Assembly (NCBI RefSeq): GCF_028769735.1
Contig: NC_088178.1
Coordinates: forward strand, 16,504,357 to 16,568,356
Reading direction: 5' to 3'
DNA from: Zonotrichia leucophrys gambelii
Taxonomy: Eukaryota; Chordata; Aves; Passeriformes; Passerellidae
Length of the DNA stretch: 64,000 nucleotides
Shown here: piece after piece, positions 1 to 15,186 of the stretch
Position numbering within the stretch: position 1 is the first letter of the stretch
How the letters are laid out: every line of letters starts with the position of its first letter
Program-made: the position numbers and the translations under genes
Notes under the pieces: model-generated
The model's input: the letters and a program-made list of their open reading frames with translations, nothing else
Database searches by the model: none
Told to the model about the DNA's origin: nothing

Positions 1-4230
<4,230 letters not shown>

Positions 4231-7200
4231 TGAGTTTACAGAGTCCCTCCCTTGTAACTGGCAATAATGTTACACACAAGGTAGACGAATCTGTATCCAC
4301 ACTTTTATTGTTTTTATTGACAATCTACTGTACCACTGTGCTACTAACCCTTGTTTACAGATTTTTTGCATTGTGATTTTTATTATGTCCTTGCAGATGG
4401 TATTTAAGGTGGATGTAGGGTTTGTTGGGAGCACATAACTCTGAAGTAAGTTAGTCCCATGGGCTAGCAGAAGACAATTATAATGGCTAACCCTTAGCTT
4501 TAGTGATTTAACATATCTGTGTGAAAATTTCATGAAACCTGGCTAATTCTCAATATTTCAAGCACCTCTATTGTCTTTACACTGTTCTCTTCTGTCTTCT
4601 TTTCTCTTGCTTCCCTGCTCTACATGTGTTTTTCCTTCCACAGTCTCCTACTTTCAGTGGTGCAAAGTATTAGGGGGACTGAAGAAAACTCAGTGGGCTC
4701 ATGAACCTTGTGTGGTAGGGAAGCTTAGCTGGGACACTGGGCAGTGGATTGTGCTCACTGTCCTGGCCACATCACAGTGCTGCTGCTGCTGCTGGGCAGA
4801 GTTGTGGCTGGAATGCATTTCAGACACCAGGGACCAGCTTTGGAAAAGCTTCCTCTGATGGGAGCGTCCAAGGGCAATGCCTGCCTGGGAAACCTGAATG
4901 ACAGAAGGAGAGAGTAGTGCAGCCACACAAGTTGTCTCCTGCAATTCAGGTTCCAGTTTCCTGATAAGACCATGACTTTCAATGTGGTGAGAATGGGAGA
5001 GTTGTTTTTTTAAAAGGCCAGATCCTAGGAAGCCTCTGGACCACAAAAATTAAATGCAGAGATGCAAAAGAAATCTAAAGTATGGGGGAGTTAAATCTCT
5101 TTGTTTACATCTTAAAATTTGTTTCTCCTTTCTGTTTTCTCTTCATTTGGAGGCCACTTACTAGCAAAATTCAAAAGAAAAGGGTGATAGAAGGAGTTGA
5201 AGGACAGCTATTCCTGGATTATGCCCATGAATAAGGGAAACTATTTTTTCCTGGAAGATTGTAATTTTTTTCTTTATCTGCCCTTGGGACAGTTTTCCTT
5301 GGAACAATAACATCTTATATTTTTTTAGTGGCATGAATATTCACAGTGGTATTCAGTTAAGACAAATATAATTTTTGTAGCAAATTCCTCAACATGTTTA
5401 CCCACTGAGTCATGGCTTTTTTTTTTTTTTGCCACTGCAAAGTGAAGCACACGCCATTGTATTCACATGCTTCTTGTTAAATCATTTGTAAACTAAGGAT
5501 GGGAGAAATTCCCAAACAGAGGCAGCAGTGGGAACTCTCCAGAGACTGACAAATAGTCTGAACATGTTATCAGCTTCCTAGACATCTCCTCCACCTTTCC
5601 TGAACCACTTGTGGTGTGTTGCTGAGGTACAGTAGGAAGTGAGTGAAGGGGCTTGGGCAATGTGGTCTGCAGGAAAGCAAACAGAATTAACCAGATGCCC
5701 ACTGGGCTACCCTTTGGAAACCTGTTTTGTGCAGCCATAAGGGAGGAAACACAAGTACTCATACTTGTAGGTTCTCTCTGGCACATCTCACTGCATCTCA
5801 GTGGTAATGAGAGGAAAACCTCCTGGCAGCTGCCGGAGTACACCTGATGCTTCCTGCGTGCTCTGTTTGCTGTGATGACACAAAGTATCATGGGGAAGAG
5901 AGCAGTGATGAGTGAATATAGTGTATGTGTAAAGAACATGGCCCTAAGGAAGTTCTTCAGCCAGCCAAACAGCAAGTGGGGGGGTTTCCTATTTATGGCT
6001 TTCCTGTCCCAAAGGGTGAGCCTAATGTTCCCTCTTTGTCTCTTCCATTCCCATGCACCATCATTTAAACCTGAGCCAGGTGATCAGGCTCTCAGGATGT
6101 AAATGTTGCAGTGGGGAATCTTTTTCTGCCTTCCCTTGGTGCTTTTTAAATATTTGATAAAGTATCACACATTTCAAAATAACCTGACATTAGACAGATT
6201 TTGTGCCAAAAAGTGGCCCTGCAGTGTTGAGCTGTGAGCTCCTAAAGGCAAGCTGTGCTCTGTTAAAAACCTGTGCAGCTGTGGGAGCTGTCAAAGCTGA
6301 AACAGCCCCCCCATCCTGACTTGTCCATTTGTCCCTGGCCCCCATCCATGTCCTTCAGTCCCTCTTCCCTCCTCTTGCTAGGGAGCCAGAGCATCCAGCT
6401 ACACTGGGAGAGTTAGGCTGTAGGATTTCTATTTTATTTATTGTGAAATATTTCTATAGTGTTGGTTTTGGTTTTTTCTTCCTCCACCCTCTCTCACCTC
6501 TCACCTGTCTCCTTCCTCAGACTCCCATTTCTAGTTTGCTCATCAAGGCATGATGAGCACTTTTCTCATTTAATCCCAAGTGATTTTACCTTCCTGCCTC
6601 AGTTCTTACTTGAGTCTTTCTCTTCACTTCTTCTTCACTGTTCACTCCACAGTATCCCAAGCCATGATGGACTATCCTAAACTCACTCCCTCCTTGAGTA
6701 GGTGCCAGGAGAGAGGAAAAACTGAGGGATCTGCTTTGGGTCTGAGCAACTTCTTTTGAGCCAGAAGGATGACAGTCAGCAGGAGCTGTAGATTCAGAGG
6801 GTAAGAAGGGTGACTCCTCTTTTTAAGATTTCTCCAGAAAAAAAGAACCATTTCTGGTGACAGTGCTGTCACCCTGTGTCCTTGAAAGCCATAGAATGTG
6901 TGACAATGAATTCCTCTGATTCCCTAGGGGAGGGAGAGGAGGAGTTGGGATTTCAGAGCTGAGAAACAGCTGTATAGACAGAGAGTTTGGTTTTTCACCT
7001 TTTGCCATTTAGATTACTTTGGCTTCAGGGCTGCATTTTGGTATACAGAAAGCAAGGGAGCAGCTGAGGGATCTGAATTCCTTCAGTTGTTGTATTCAAA
7101 CTGTCTGACTTCAGGCACAAAACTGAGGTGCTCTAAAACCACACCTGCTTTCTCTCTCTTGGCCTCAGTAGGAATCACAGCCTCTTAACATAGATGCTCT

Positions 7201-8650
7201 AAATTACATCTTAGTCTGATGCCAAAAGTTACCTAAGCTGGTTAGGGGGATCACCCTCACCTCACAGCTTCTCCTGTTAATCTTTATTCTGGCATTAGAA
7301 AAAAAAATATTACGAACACTTCAGTTTATGTATTTGCAGTATGGTACTAAGAACTAAAATCATGCCAAATGCTTCTTGTTCTTGCTGTTTGCTGTTTATT
7401 TTTCTTTTGCCCAAACAAAGAATTCAGTTGTGAGGACATTTCTGCAGTGACACATGTGCATCTAATGAATGTCCTGTACATTTTGTCACCAGAACATTTC
7501 TCAGATGCCTGATGTAAACCATCATCCTTGATTAATATAAATAATAAAATAAAATCCCAAACCAAAAAAGGAGCTGAGACACTGAACACTGATAGCTGCC
7601 CACATAAAACTCTTTGATAACAACTGTCAGGCTGTATGACAGAGCAGACCCATACTGAAGTTCTTGTGGTAACAGCTCAGCAATGGGTCTTGAATTACTC
7701 ATCAAAGGATTTTTCCTTTCAGCAATCAGTTTAGCTCAGTTGAATTGAAAGAGCCAGAATGTGCATTATAGGTATTTCATGGATGTTATCTTTGCTGAGA
7801 GTCTGTGATATGTGGGTTTCTTTCTTCAACAGAATGTGAATACAGTGTCTCTCTCTGTAATGAAAATGTGAATGCATACTGTACCTTATGAGATAAACTT
7901 GAATTCTTCCATTTATGTATTCTTGTGTTTACCATGCTAATATTCAGTTTTAAATAGATGCCACTGTGTGAAGCTATGCTCTGATTTTTTTTTTGGTGAT
8001 TTCCATGTGATAGGAATAGAGCTCATAGGCACCACTATGTCCAGTTTTGGAAACAAAAAGCCAGTATACAGAATGCTGTTTGTTCACAGCAAATTGGAAA
8101 ATATGGGGAAAAAAAGCTTTTGATTTTGTTCAGCTTCATATATGTTTTATCAATGAAGTCAGAGCCAAATTAATAGAAAACATCAACATCCACATGGAAC
8201 CATTTGAGGAAGATAATTTACTATTTAAAATTGTCTATTTTTGCTTTTATCAATAAGGAAGCTGAAAAGATAAGCCTGCTTAAACAATGGTAATTGTTAA
8301 GTGATTGTGAACAAAGTATCAGTGGACCTCATGTATTTCAGAGAAGTTTTAACTGGACTGTGATGTAAATTGTATGGAGTTGTATGTGAATCGTGTTAGT
8401 CACTGTTTTACTTTGTATTGTTCTGCAGTGCACAAATGTGACTACTGAGCACAGAAGCATTACATTCATTAAACTTAATCTTGTTGCAGTATATAATTCC
8501 CCACTTTTTGTGCCAAAAACATCAATACATTCCATAATCAGTTCTAATAGAGGTTTGCACTTTGATTTAATTTTTTTTTTGTGATTCTTGCAGTTTCAAT
8601 ACTATATATCTCCATCATGAAGGAATAAAGTGTCAGTTGTACCCTACCCT
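4231..8650 (+). other. DDAH1: DDAH1 3' UTR (probable, about 4.4 kb)
   Basis: There is no gene-like frame in this AT-rich stretch after the DDAH1 stop. A canonical AATAAA lies at 8624-8629, and an earlier A/T-rich AATAAA cluster lies near 7545-7555. Mammalian DDAH1 also has a UTR of several kilobases (family knowledge). The exact end is inferred; shorter isoforms are possible. A CTG run sits at about 4779-4792. Confidence 0.55.
8624..8629 (+). other. DDAH1: polyadenylation signal AATAAA, candidate DDAH1 end
   Basis: Canonical hexamer followed within 30 nt by a GT-rich stretch (GTGTCAGTTGTA), as expected for a cleavage site. Confidence 0.5.
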
Positions 8651-10830
8651 GTGTAGTTCATGCTTCTTCTTTTGGAACTGAAAGTTTATGTATTTAATTT
8701 GATAGTGTTTCATGCTGTCTTTATTTCCAAGTTTATTTCATACCTAGAAGTAAAGCCAATTATAGACATTAGCTCTAAAACCCTTAATTCTGTTAGAGGA
8801 AATCTTGACTCTTTAAAAACAAATTACTCTTAAATGTAGTCTAAAATTATAATGTGTAGAGAGGAGATACAGCCTGTGAGTGGTCATGGTTAATTTTATT
8901 GCTGTCCAAGGTAACAAAACAGATGTTATGATAGTACAGTATGATTCTCTGCAGTGCCTGCATTTACTGTAACTTACAAAAGGTGAAACTGCAAAGGTTT
9001 AGTGGCATTCCATTATGGTTAAATTACTCACACAGCTCTTGTGTCTTTTCTCCCCCACAATCTCAGGAGAGGCAACTGCACTGCAGACAATGCTTTGAGG
9101 TAACCTGGCAGAGAACTGCATGTGTTATATCTGAATACCTCCTGTGGTGTGCTGCAGGCTGCTCCTGGGGCTGCAATGCCAGCAGGGTAAATGCTGGGAT
9201 CCAGAGCAGGGTGACCCTGCAGTGACTCTGGGCTCCGTGTGTGCAAGGGCTCGTGGGCCATCAGTGCCATCTCCTGGCAGCCCGGGAGTCGCTGGTTCAA
9301 GGCCTCAGTGCTGTTCTTCCAGCTTTTTAAGAAAACCAAGATAATTTAACAGAGTAGGAATTCCTTAATAAACTGTAGCAAAATAATTACATTACTTTCA
9401 AACTGTATTTTGCTAGTATTATAGGACTTGAAATAAACCATCATCTATTATTCTCCTTCCAGAGAAGCAGGGACAAAGGATCTTAAACACAGCCTTCATA
9501 CTGATTTTACAACATTGGTTAAAAATATGATTTTTAACTAATGTGTTTAAATCAGTGCTGTGTCTAATGTGAATACATTTAGTGTGATGCAATTAGTATT
9601 TTAAACTACTTCATTTACATGTCAACAGGAGAGAGTTGGTACCAATTTACCTGAATTTGTTTCTTAATGGCAATGATTAAATGAGTTTTGTGCAAAGAGA
9701 AGCCTTCTTCCTGCTGCCTGCACCATTAAATCCTAGTAGGGTGTTTTGGCATTAAGTCAGCCAAAATATATTCTGCTCTTGTATTTGCTAACCACATGCT
9801 CTCTTCCTGACTGCTGAAGTGAAATCATTCCAGTTTGTCTCCTACACGGCTCAGGAATCAGCAGCCTAACCCTCCAGACATCACATGGCTTTGAACTGCA
9901 CCTCTTGCTGAGCAAGGTTATTAACAAATACTCTAAATCCAGAATGCATGAGAGATGTTTTTATCAGCAGTGCTGTATGGAGCCAGCAAAGTCCACAATG
10001 TAACTCACCTTGAAGAGGAAGAGCTGAAAGGCATGTGATATAATAAACAGGAGTGGGAGTCAGGGGCTGGGAACATGCCTGGCTCTGTTTCAGAAGTGCC
10101 ACAATCAGTTCTCTTGGAAGCATCAGAGAAGCTGAAAGCTTTCCATGTATTTTGGGTGCATAGCACAGATTGGGGAGGATCAATGTAGGCACTTGAACTT
10201 GGGAAAAAATGGTCAGCCCTGCAGCTCTCTGAGCAGGAAAATGGGAGATGAATAGGTTACTTTGCAGAGATACACAGCTTTGAGAAACTTAAATGCACTA
10301 CAGCAAAGAAAGGCTTCTTGGGGTGGGAATACCAGGAGGCCGTGGGCTGTGAGCAGGTGTGCCCCCAGATGAGCAGCAGCCAGGGCTGTGAGGGGAAGGT
10401 GAGCCTGAGAGTTGGCACTGGCCAGAGAGGCCCTCACAGCAGTGGCGGGGAGCGGAGCTGGCTGGCAGCAGTTTGGGGATTGGCCCTGATTTTACACCCA
10501 GCTCTGCAGAGACCAGCCCTCTCACCAGGTGCCTAATCCTTTACTTTTCACGTGTTCTGGGCAAGATCTTCGTGTTTATTTTAAAGCTGGGACTGCTAGC
10601 ACTGTAAAACAGATACTGTCATAATTAATAATTAATACTTTAAGTACTATTGCATTAACAAAGCATGTCAATCAAAGACTTTGCAAAATTGTAAAATTAC
10701 CATAAAACTGGCAGGTTTTCCTTACTGACAGCAAACCTCAGTGTTGATCGCTTCTACTTATGTTCATGTTTATCTGTTGAAAGGACAATTTTAGGAGTGC
10801 ATAAACAGCCCGAGTTCCACCCGTGCCAGC
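8651..10830. other. intergenic DNA between DDAH1 and BCL10
   Basis: I see no supportable gene. Short frames at 9028-9344 and 9881-10536 are open on both strands, are GC-influenced and are unrecognised. No CR1 tail was noticed here. Confidence 0.6.
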
Positions 10831-11148
10831 TGCCAGAGCCCCGATTGCCGCAGTTCAGCGCTCCCTTTCCCTGGGGCGGCAGCGCCGTGTGCCGGCGGGG
10901 CCGCGGCTCCCTCTGCTGCTGCCTTGGAGCACGACCCAGTGCACGGAGGGGCTTTGGAACACCGCCAGCACCACACGAGCCGCGGCCCCGGCACCGCTCC
11001 GCACGCTCCAGCCGCTTTAGCGGAGGGGCTGCCACAGGTCCCGGGAGGCCCGGCGGGGTCAGGGGCGGCTCCGGCTCCAGCCCCAGTCCCGGCGGCGCAG
11101 CCCCCGCGCCCAGCGAGCCGCGCCCGCCCTCAAGCCCCGGCACTGCCC

Positions 11149-11159
11149 CGCGCACGCGC
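11149..11159 (+). promoter_or_regulatory. BCL10: NRF1-type site
   Basis: CGCGCACGCGC fits the NRF1 consensus YGCGCAYGCGC. It lies about 210 nt upstream of the BCL10 start codon within the CpG island. Confidence 0.5.
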
Positions 11160-11299
11160 CACTGGGCGGGGCCGGGGCGGAGCGCGGCTCCTGAGCGCCC
11201 ATTGGCCGGGCAGGGGCGGGGCGGGGCCGAGCTGGGGCGGGGCCGCGGGCTGTACCGCTGGGGGCGGGGCGGAGCGCCGGCTCTGAGCGCCCATTGGCG
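11159..11299 (+). repeat. BCL10: duplicated CCAAT/Sp1 promoter module, 92-nt offset
   Basis: A block running from the GGGCGG-GCGGAGCG stretch through CTGAGCGCCCATTGGC occurs twice, with ATTGG at 11201 and 11293. The spacing is 92 nt at both ends of the block. Each copy has an inverted CCAAT box flanked by GC boxes, so the promoter looks like a tandem duplication. Confidence 0.7.
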
Positions 11300-11367
11300 G
11301 GGGCGGGGCCCGGGAGGAAGCACCGCCCCGCGCGGGTTTCCCCAGCGGCGCCGCCGAGGGTTCCGCC

Positions 11368-11451
11368 ATGGAGGGCCCGGGGTCGTGGTCGAGCTCGGGC
11401 GGCGCGGGGCGGCCGCTGACGGAGGACGAGATGGCGGAGGTGAAGAAGGAT
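11368..11451 (+). CDS. BCL10: BCL10 coding exon 1
   Basis: 28 codons ending EVKKD, followed by the consensus donor GTAAGT at 11452. It contains the Gly/Ser-rich N-terminal extension. Confidence 0.95.
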
Positions 11452-14400
11452 GTAAGTGGCGGGCGGGCCCGGGACTGGGCGCACGGGCCGGGCGCGGAGC
11501 GGCGAGCGGGGCCCGGGCGGGGGAGCGGAAGCGCTGTGGGAGCGGGCGAGGGACGCGGCGCGGGGGCGGCGGGAGGGACCGGCCCGGCCCGTGGCGCGTC
11601 CGGGAAGGCGGCGGCGAATCTCGAGCGCGGCTCTGCCCCCCGGGCTCTCCCGGAGCCAGGCTGATCATGACCCGCGTACCCCGGGCCGTGCCCGGCCGTG
11701 CTGTGTGCCGCTGCCGCCCGCTCGCCCTGCCGGGGCCGCGCTGCGGGCTTGGGCTGCGGGGCTCGGGCCGCCCGGTGCCTGCGCCGGAGGCAGCAAACGG
11801 GGGGAGTAACGTGGAACCCAAAGCTTGGCTGAAAGGGTGTGTGCTGCTCCTGGTGCCTGTAAAACTCTTAGTTAGAAAAGCGGATTTCTACGTTATGTAT
11901 ATTTAGGGATTTTTTATTGAGACTTATTGTTCTTTATTTTCTTGAGTTTTTGAGTTTTCCCCTATACTTATTCATTGATGTCTGGAATCTGATGGAAGAC
12001 TTCATCCTGATTCGTTCTGGATTAATTTATCTTCACGTGAGACTGGGGAGCAATGTACTCACCAACCTGAAAAAGTGATTGCTTAATTAAAAAAAAAGTA
12101 AAATCACAGTTTGTCACTTATTGATTGCCTATCCATTGTTCTGTTTGTAATTTACAGTCTCTTATGTTTGATTCAGTGGGATTTTTTAATATTTCTTTAA
12201 AATACAGTGAATACTGCTTGCAGTTTGGTTTTTGTTTCTTTCTAGTTTTATGCTTAAGTGATTTCCTTTAAATGCTTTGTCATAGTTCTGTGAGACATGT
12301 TTTCAAGCTAGTACTCGTTTCCACAGGGTAATACTGCAATATTGGGTAGTTACACCAAAAAAGGATAAAAGCCACTTGAGTCAGATGCTGTAGGTGTAAC
12401 ACGGCAGGTGTGTTAGTGTGGGTCAGTGACTGAACCCAGGGCTGCAGCTCACAGAAATGCACGATAGTCACTTCAGCCCTTAACCTTACAGGTCCTGCCA
12501 CAGTACTTGGAGGGGAAAGGATGGAAACCTTAGGTAGAAACAAATAACATTTTATCATCAAAATGCAGTCCCATAAATCTGACTTTAGAGCTTCTGCAGT
12601 CACATTTTAAATGTTGTGGCTTCATGACAGTCTCGGCTCTCTCAGAGCTGTTCAGGTAACTTTGATGGGATCTCTGCAAGCCAGGGTGCTGTGTCACATT
12701 AGCACTGTGTGTGACAGGGGACAGCACACCTCAGGAAGCTACAGCTGGCAAGGACATCTTGGTCTGGGCAAGCTTGACTTGAGGAGGAGTTATAAAGTTT
12801 GGAGTCTTGCAGTTAAGAGCTGAGAAGGATAAGGGTGAGCCATATAAAATCACTCATACAATGGAATAGGGTTACAAAGGACACAAAGCAGCCACTAATG
12901 TTGTTGAGAGTACATACATTTATGGATGAAAGTGCATGTGTTTTGGATGTCAGTAATTTGTTGAACCTGTCAATAGCATAAATAAATAGGCTTAAATTTT
13001 GTAAATAAATATGTTTATTTACAAACATTTTGAACTGTGAGTACATTTATGCTATTGCTTTGAGACCACTTTTGCTCAATGCACAGAAAACATCAGTAAC
13101 TGCAGTATTTTGGAATTGTGCCTCAATGTGGCAATCAGATGATCAGAGAAAATGGGTGTATCTGTAGACAAAGTGAGTGCTGTTTGCTATAATTTCATTT
13201 TTACTTGACTATTTTGAAATGTGCTAACCTCAGACCTTATGTAGTCACATTTTCTATAAGTTGTCACTGTATTTCTTAACAAGCATTGGAACTCCTTAGT
13301 TCAGTCCAAGAGTTAATGAAAGTGATAATTAGGGAACAGTTTAAAAAAAAAAATTTTACACTGAGAAAAATCTCAACTAAGTAACACAGCAGCAGCCTTA
13401 AAAAATCTCTTGCTAACCTGCATCAAAATCATATAGGTTCCAACTACAGGCTCCTAAATGATTTGAAATGTTGGCTCATAGCAGTTTGTTTTGCTTTTCA
13501 GGCTTTGGAAAGGATGCGTCCTTACCTGTGTGATAAGATCATAGCCGAGAGACACTTTGATTACCTGCGCTCCAAGAAAATACTCACCAGGGAGGACACA
13601 GAAGAAATTTCTGCTCGATCTTCCAGTAGGAAAAAAGCTGGGAAGTTGTTGGACTACTTAGCAGAAAATCCAAAGGGACTAGATACTCTGATTGAATCTA
13701 TCAGGCGAGAAAGAACACAAAACTTCCTGTTACAAAAGATAACTGATGTAGTGCTGAAGGTCAAAAATGAAAAGCTTGAAGCTCTTAAAGGTAACAAATT
13801 TTTAATAATGTTGTGTAAGACATAGGTTTTATTTGGAGGGTCTGCAAAATTAAAATCCAAAACTAAAATCTTCCTCAGGTATTTGGAACAACATGTTTGG
13901 AAATGTTACCAGTTTGTGTTTAAGATCCTGGTGCATGTACCCTAGCTTTATCTGAAACATCCACCATAATAACAAGTAGCAAAAAAATCCCCTATTGTAT
14001 TGTTATGATGGATGAATCTGTCTCCACATTTCAGTTTTGCTTTTCAAAAATGGGTGGTTATGTTCCATCTTGCATTTCTCTTCAAGCTGTTTGCTGCAGG
14101 GGCAGGATGCTCTGGTTTAGTTAAACTGTGTCTCAGCAGATGTGCAAGCAAATGCAGCTTGAGGGGAGTTCCCCTGCATGCCTTCACTGCCACAGCTTAA
14201 AGGAGACACTGTAAATACATGTGTGTGTTTTTCCATACAGGCTTACAGGTTTTGTTGACACCCAAACCTTGAAGTGACTGTGTGCACTCATAGTTTAGGG
14301 CAGAGAAAGAAAGTATAGGCTTTCTACACCAAAAGTGTTACTTCCCCTTCCACACCCATCAAAAGGCGAATAAAGAAGGAAGAAGTATGGTCTAACCACA

Positions 14401-15186
14401 GAGATGAAGGGCCTGAGGTTTGCTCTGGCCTCAGGTAAAATAGCCTTGAATGCTGTCCATGTTGGAGCAGAACCAGCAGGTGAAGCTCTTAAAAGTTTGA
14501 AGAACACAGTGAGAAAAATCTAAAAAAAGTTGGGCCAAAGGGCTAGAGTGACTTTCTAAAATGAGCTTTAAGTTACAGTGTGTTTTTGCAAGCACTATCT
14601 GGTACTGAGTACAGAGAAACCATTCATATCAGCCTACATAACCTGCATGTTTGTTTTCTAATTTGTCAGGAATTCTGGATGTCACAGGTGAGATGAAGGG
14701 TTAATCTGTTGAAAATATGGACAGTTGATTTTTGACAGTCTTACTGATATTAAATCACAGCACAGTTTAAGATGTCCTCATACTGTAATTAAATCCACTA
14801 TCTGGTTTTTTGTCTTAGGTTTAAGCTGCAGCACCTGTATGACCTCACTGTATGGAGGAACAAATAATCTTTCTAGATCATTTTCTGATGAATCAAATTT
14901 CCTGGATAAAACAAAAGACAAAGAATTTACCCAGATACATCACCCAGAAGAAGATTATAGCACCGCCGCATTTGTGTCTGCTGTGTCTCTTCATTCAATG
15001 AATTTGCCAATTGCAGAGATGGGGAGTTCACAGTGCAGTGTTTTCTCAGCCACCCTCCCGGGGCCTGGGGACCCTGGAGCGCCCCCTCTGCCCCCAGAGC
15101 TGCAGGCAGAGCAGCAGGAGCCATGCACCAGTTCAAGTGACAATTGCTTTTTGCCTTTAAGGTCACGTTCTGTTCAGCCACAGTGA
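11368..15186 (+). CDS. BCL10: BCL10, CARD adaptor of the CARD-BCL10-MALT1 complex
   Basis: BCL10 is a cytoplasmic adaptor. Its CARD polymerises on CARD9/10/11/14 and recruits MALT1, activating NF-kB downstream of antigen and other receptors. Coding exons are 11368-11451, 13502-13790 and 14819-15186 (246 aa; human about 233), with phases 0 and 1 matching across the introns. The ATG sits in a perfect Kozak context (CCGCCATGG). The CARD spans about residues 20-115: AEVKKDALERMRPYLCDKIIAE, then ILTREDTEEISARSSSRKKAGKLLDYL and LDTLIESIRRERTQNFL. The following VLKVKNEKLEALKG corresponds to the MALT1-binding segment. The Ser/Thr-rich tail has NNLSRSFSDESNF (residues 140-152), the regulated phosphoserine cluster, and ends GDPGAPPLPPELQ to FLPLRSRSVQPQ. 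The N-terminus is about nine residues longer than in mammals, rich in Gly and Ser. Confidence 0.97.
11452..13501 (+). other. BCL10: BCL10 intron 1
   Basis: The CpG island covers its first 340 nt. The rest is AT-rich with no coding signal. It contains the nested foldback at 12971-13057. Confidence 0.85.
12971..13057. repeat. nested inverted repeat (foldback, 87 nt)
   Basis: Outer arms of 13 bp (12971-12983 with 13045-13057) and inner arms of 12 bp (12998-13009 with 13014-13025, 4-nt loop) are perfect complements. The segments between them are only loosely complementary. This looks like a decayed palindromic element or a long hairpin. I saw no flanking target-site duplication. Confidence 0.75.
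13502..13790 (+). CDS. BCL10: BCL10 coding exon 2 (most of the CARD)
   Basis: It begins GCTTTGGAAAGG after TTTTCAG and ends AAAG before GTAACA. 96 codons plus one base encode ALERMRPYLC through KLEALK. Confidence 0.96.
13791..14818 (+). other. BCL10: BCL10 intron 2
   Basis: About 1 kb of AT-rich DNA with no gene-like frame. It ends in TTTTTTGTCTTAG. Confidence 0.85.
14819..15186 (+). CDS. BCL10: BCL10 coding exon 3 (Ser/Thr-rich tail)
   Basis: It completes the split glycine codon, encodes the phosphoserine cluster and the conserved PGDPGAPPLPPEL motif, and stops at TGA 15184-15186. Confidence 0.95.

Larger units (their letters stand above)
10830..11790 (+). promoter_or_regulatory. BCL10: BCL10 CpG island and promoter
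   Basis: GC content and CpG density rise abruptly here and fall again after about 11790. The island holds many GGGCGG (Sp1-type) boxes, two inverted CCAAT boxes (ATTGG at 11201 and 11293) and an NRF1-type element at 11149, all upstream of the BCL10 ATG at 11368. There is no TATA box at a convincing distance, which suits a housekeeping-type promoter. The long open frames on both strands here are products of the GC bias. Confidence 0.85.

Noticed and set aside
10754..11906. Open frames of 355 and 369 codons on opposite strands over the BCL10 promoter
   Set aside because: CpG-island composition suppresses stop codons in all frames. The translations are Arg/Pro/Gly/Ala repeats, and the true BCL10 frame lies inside.
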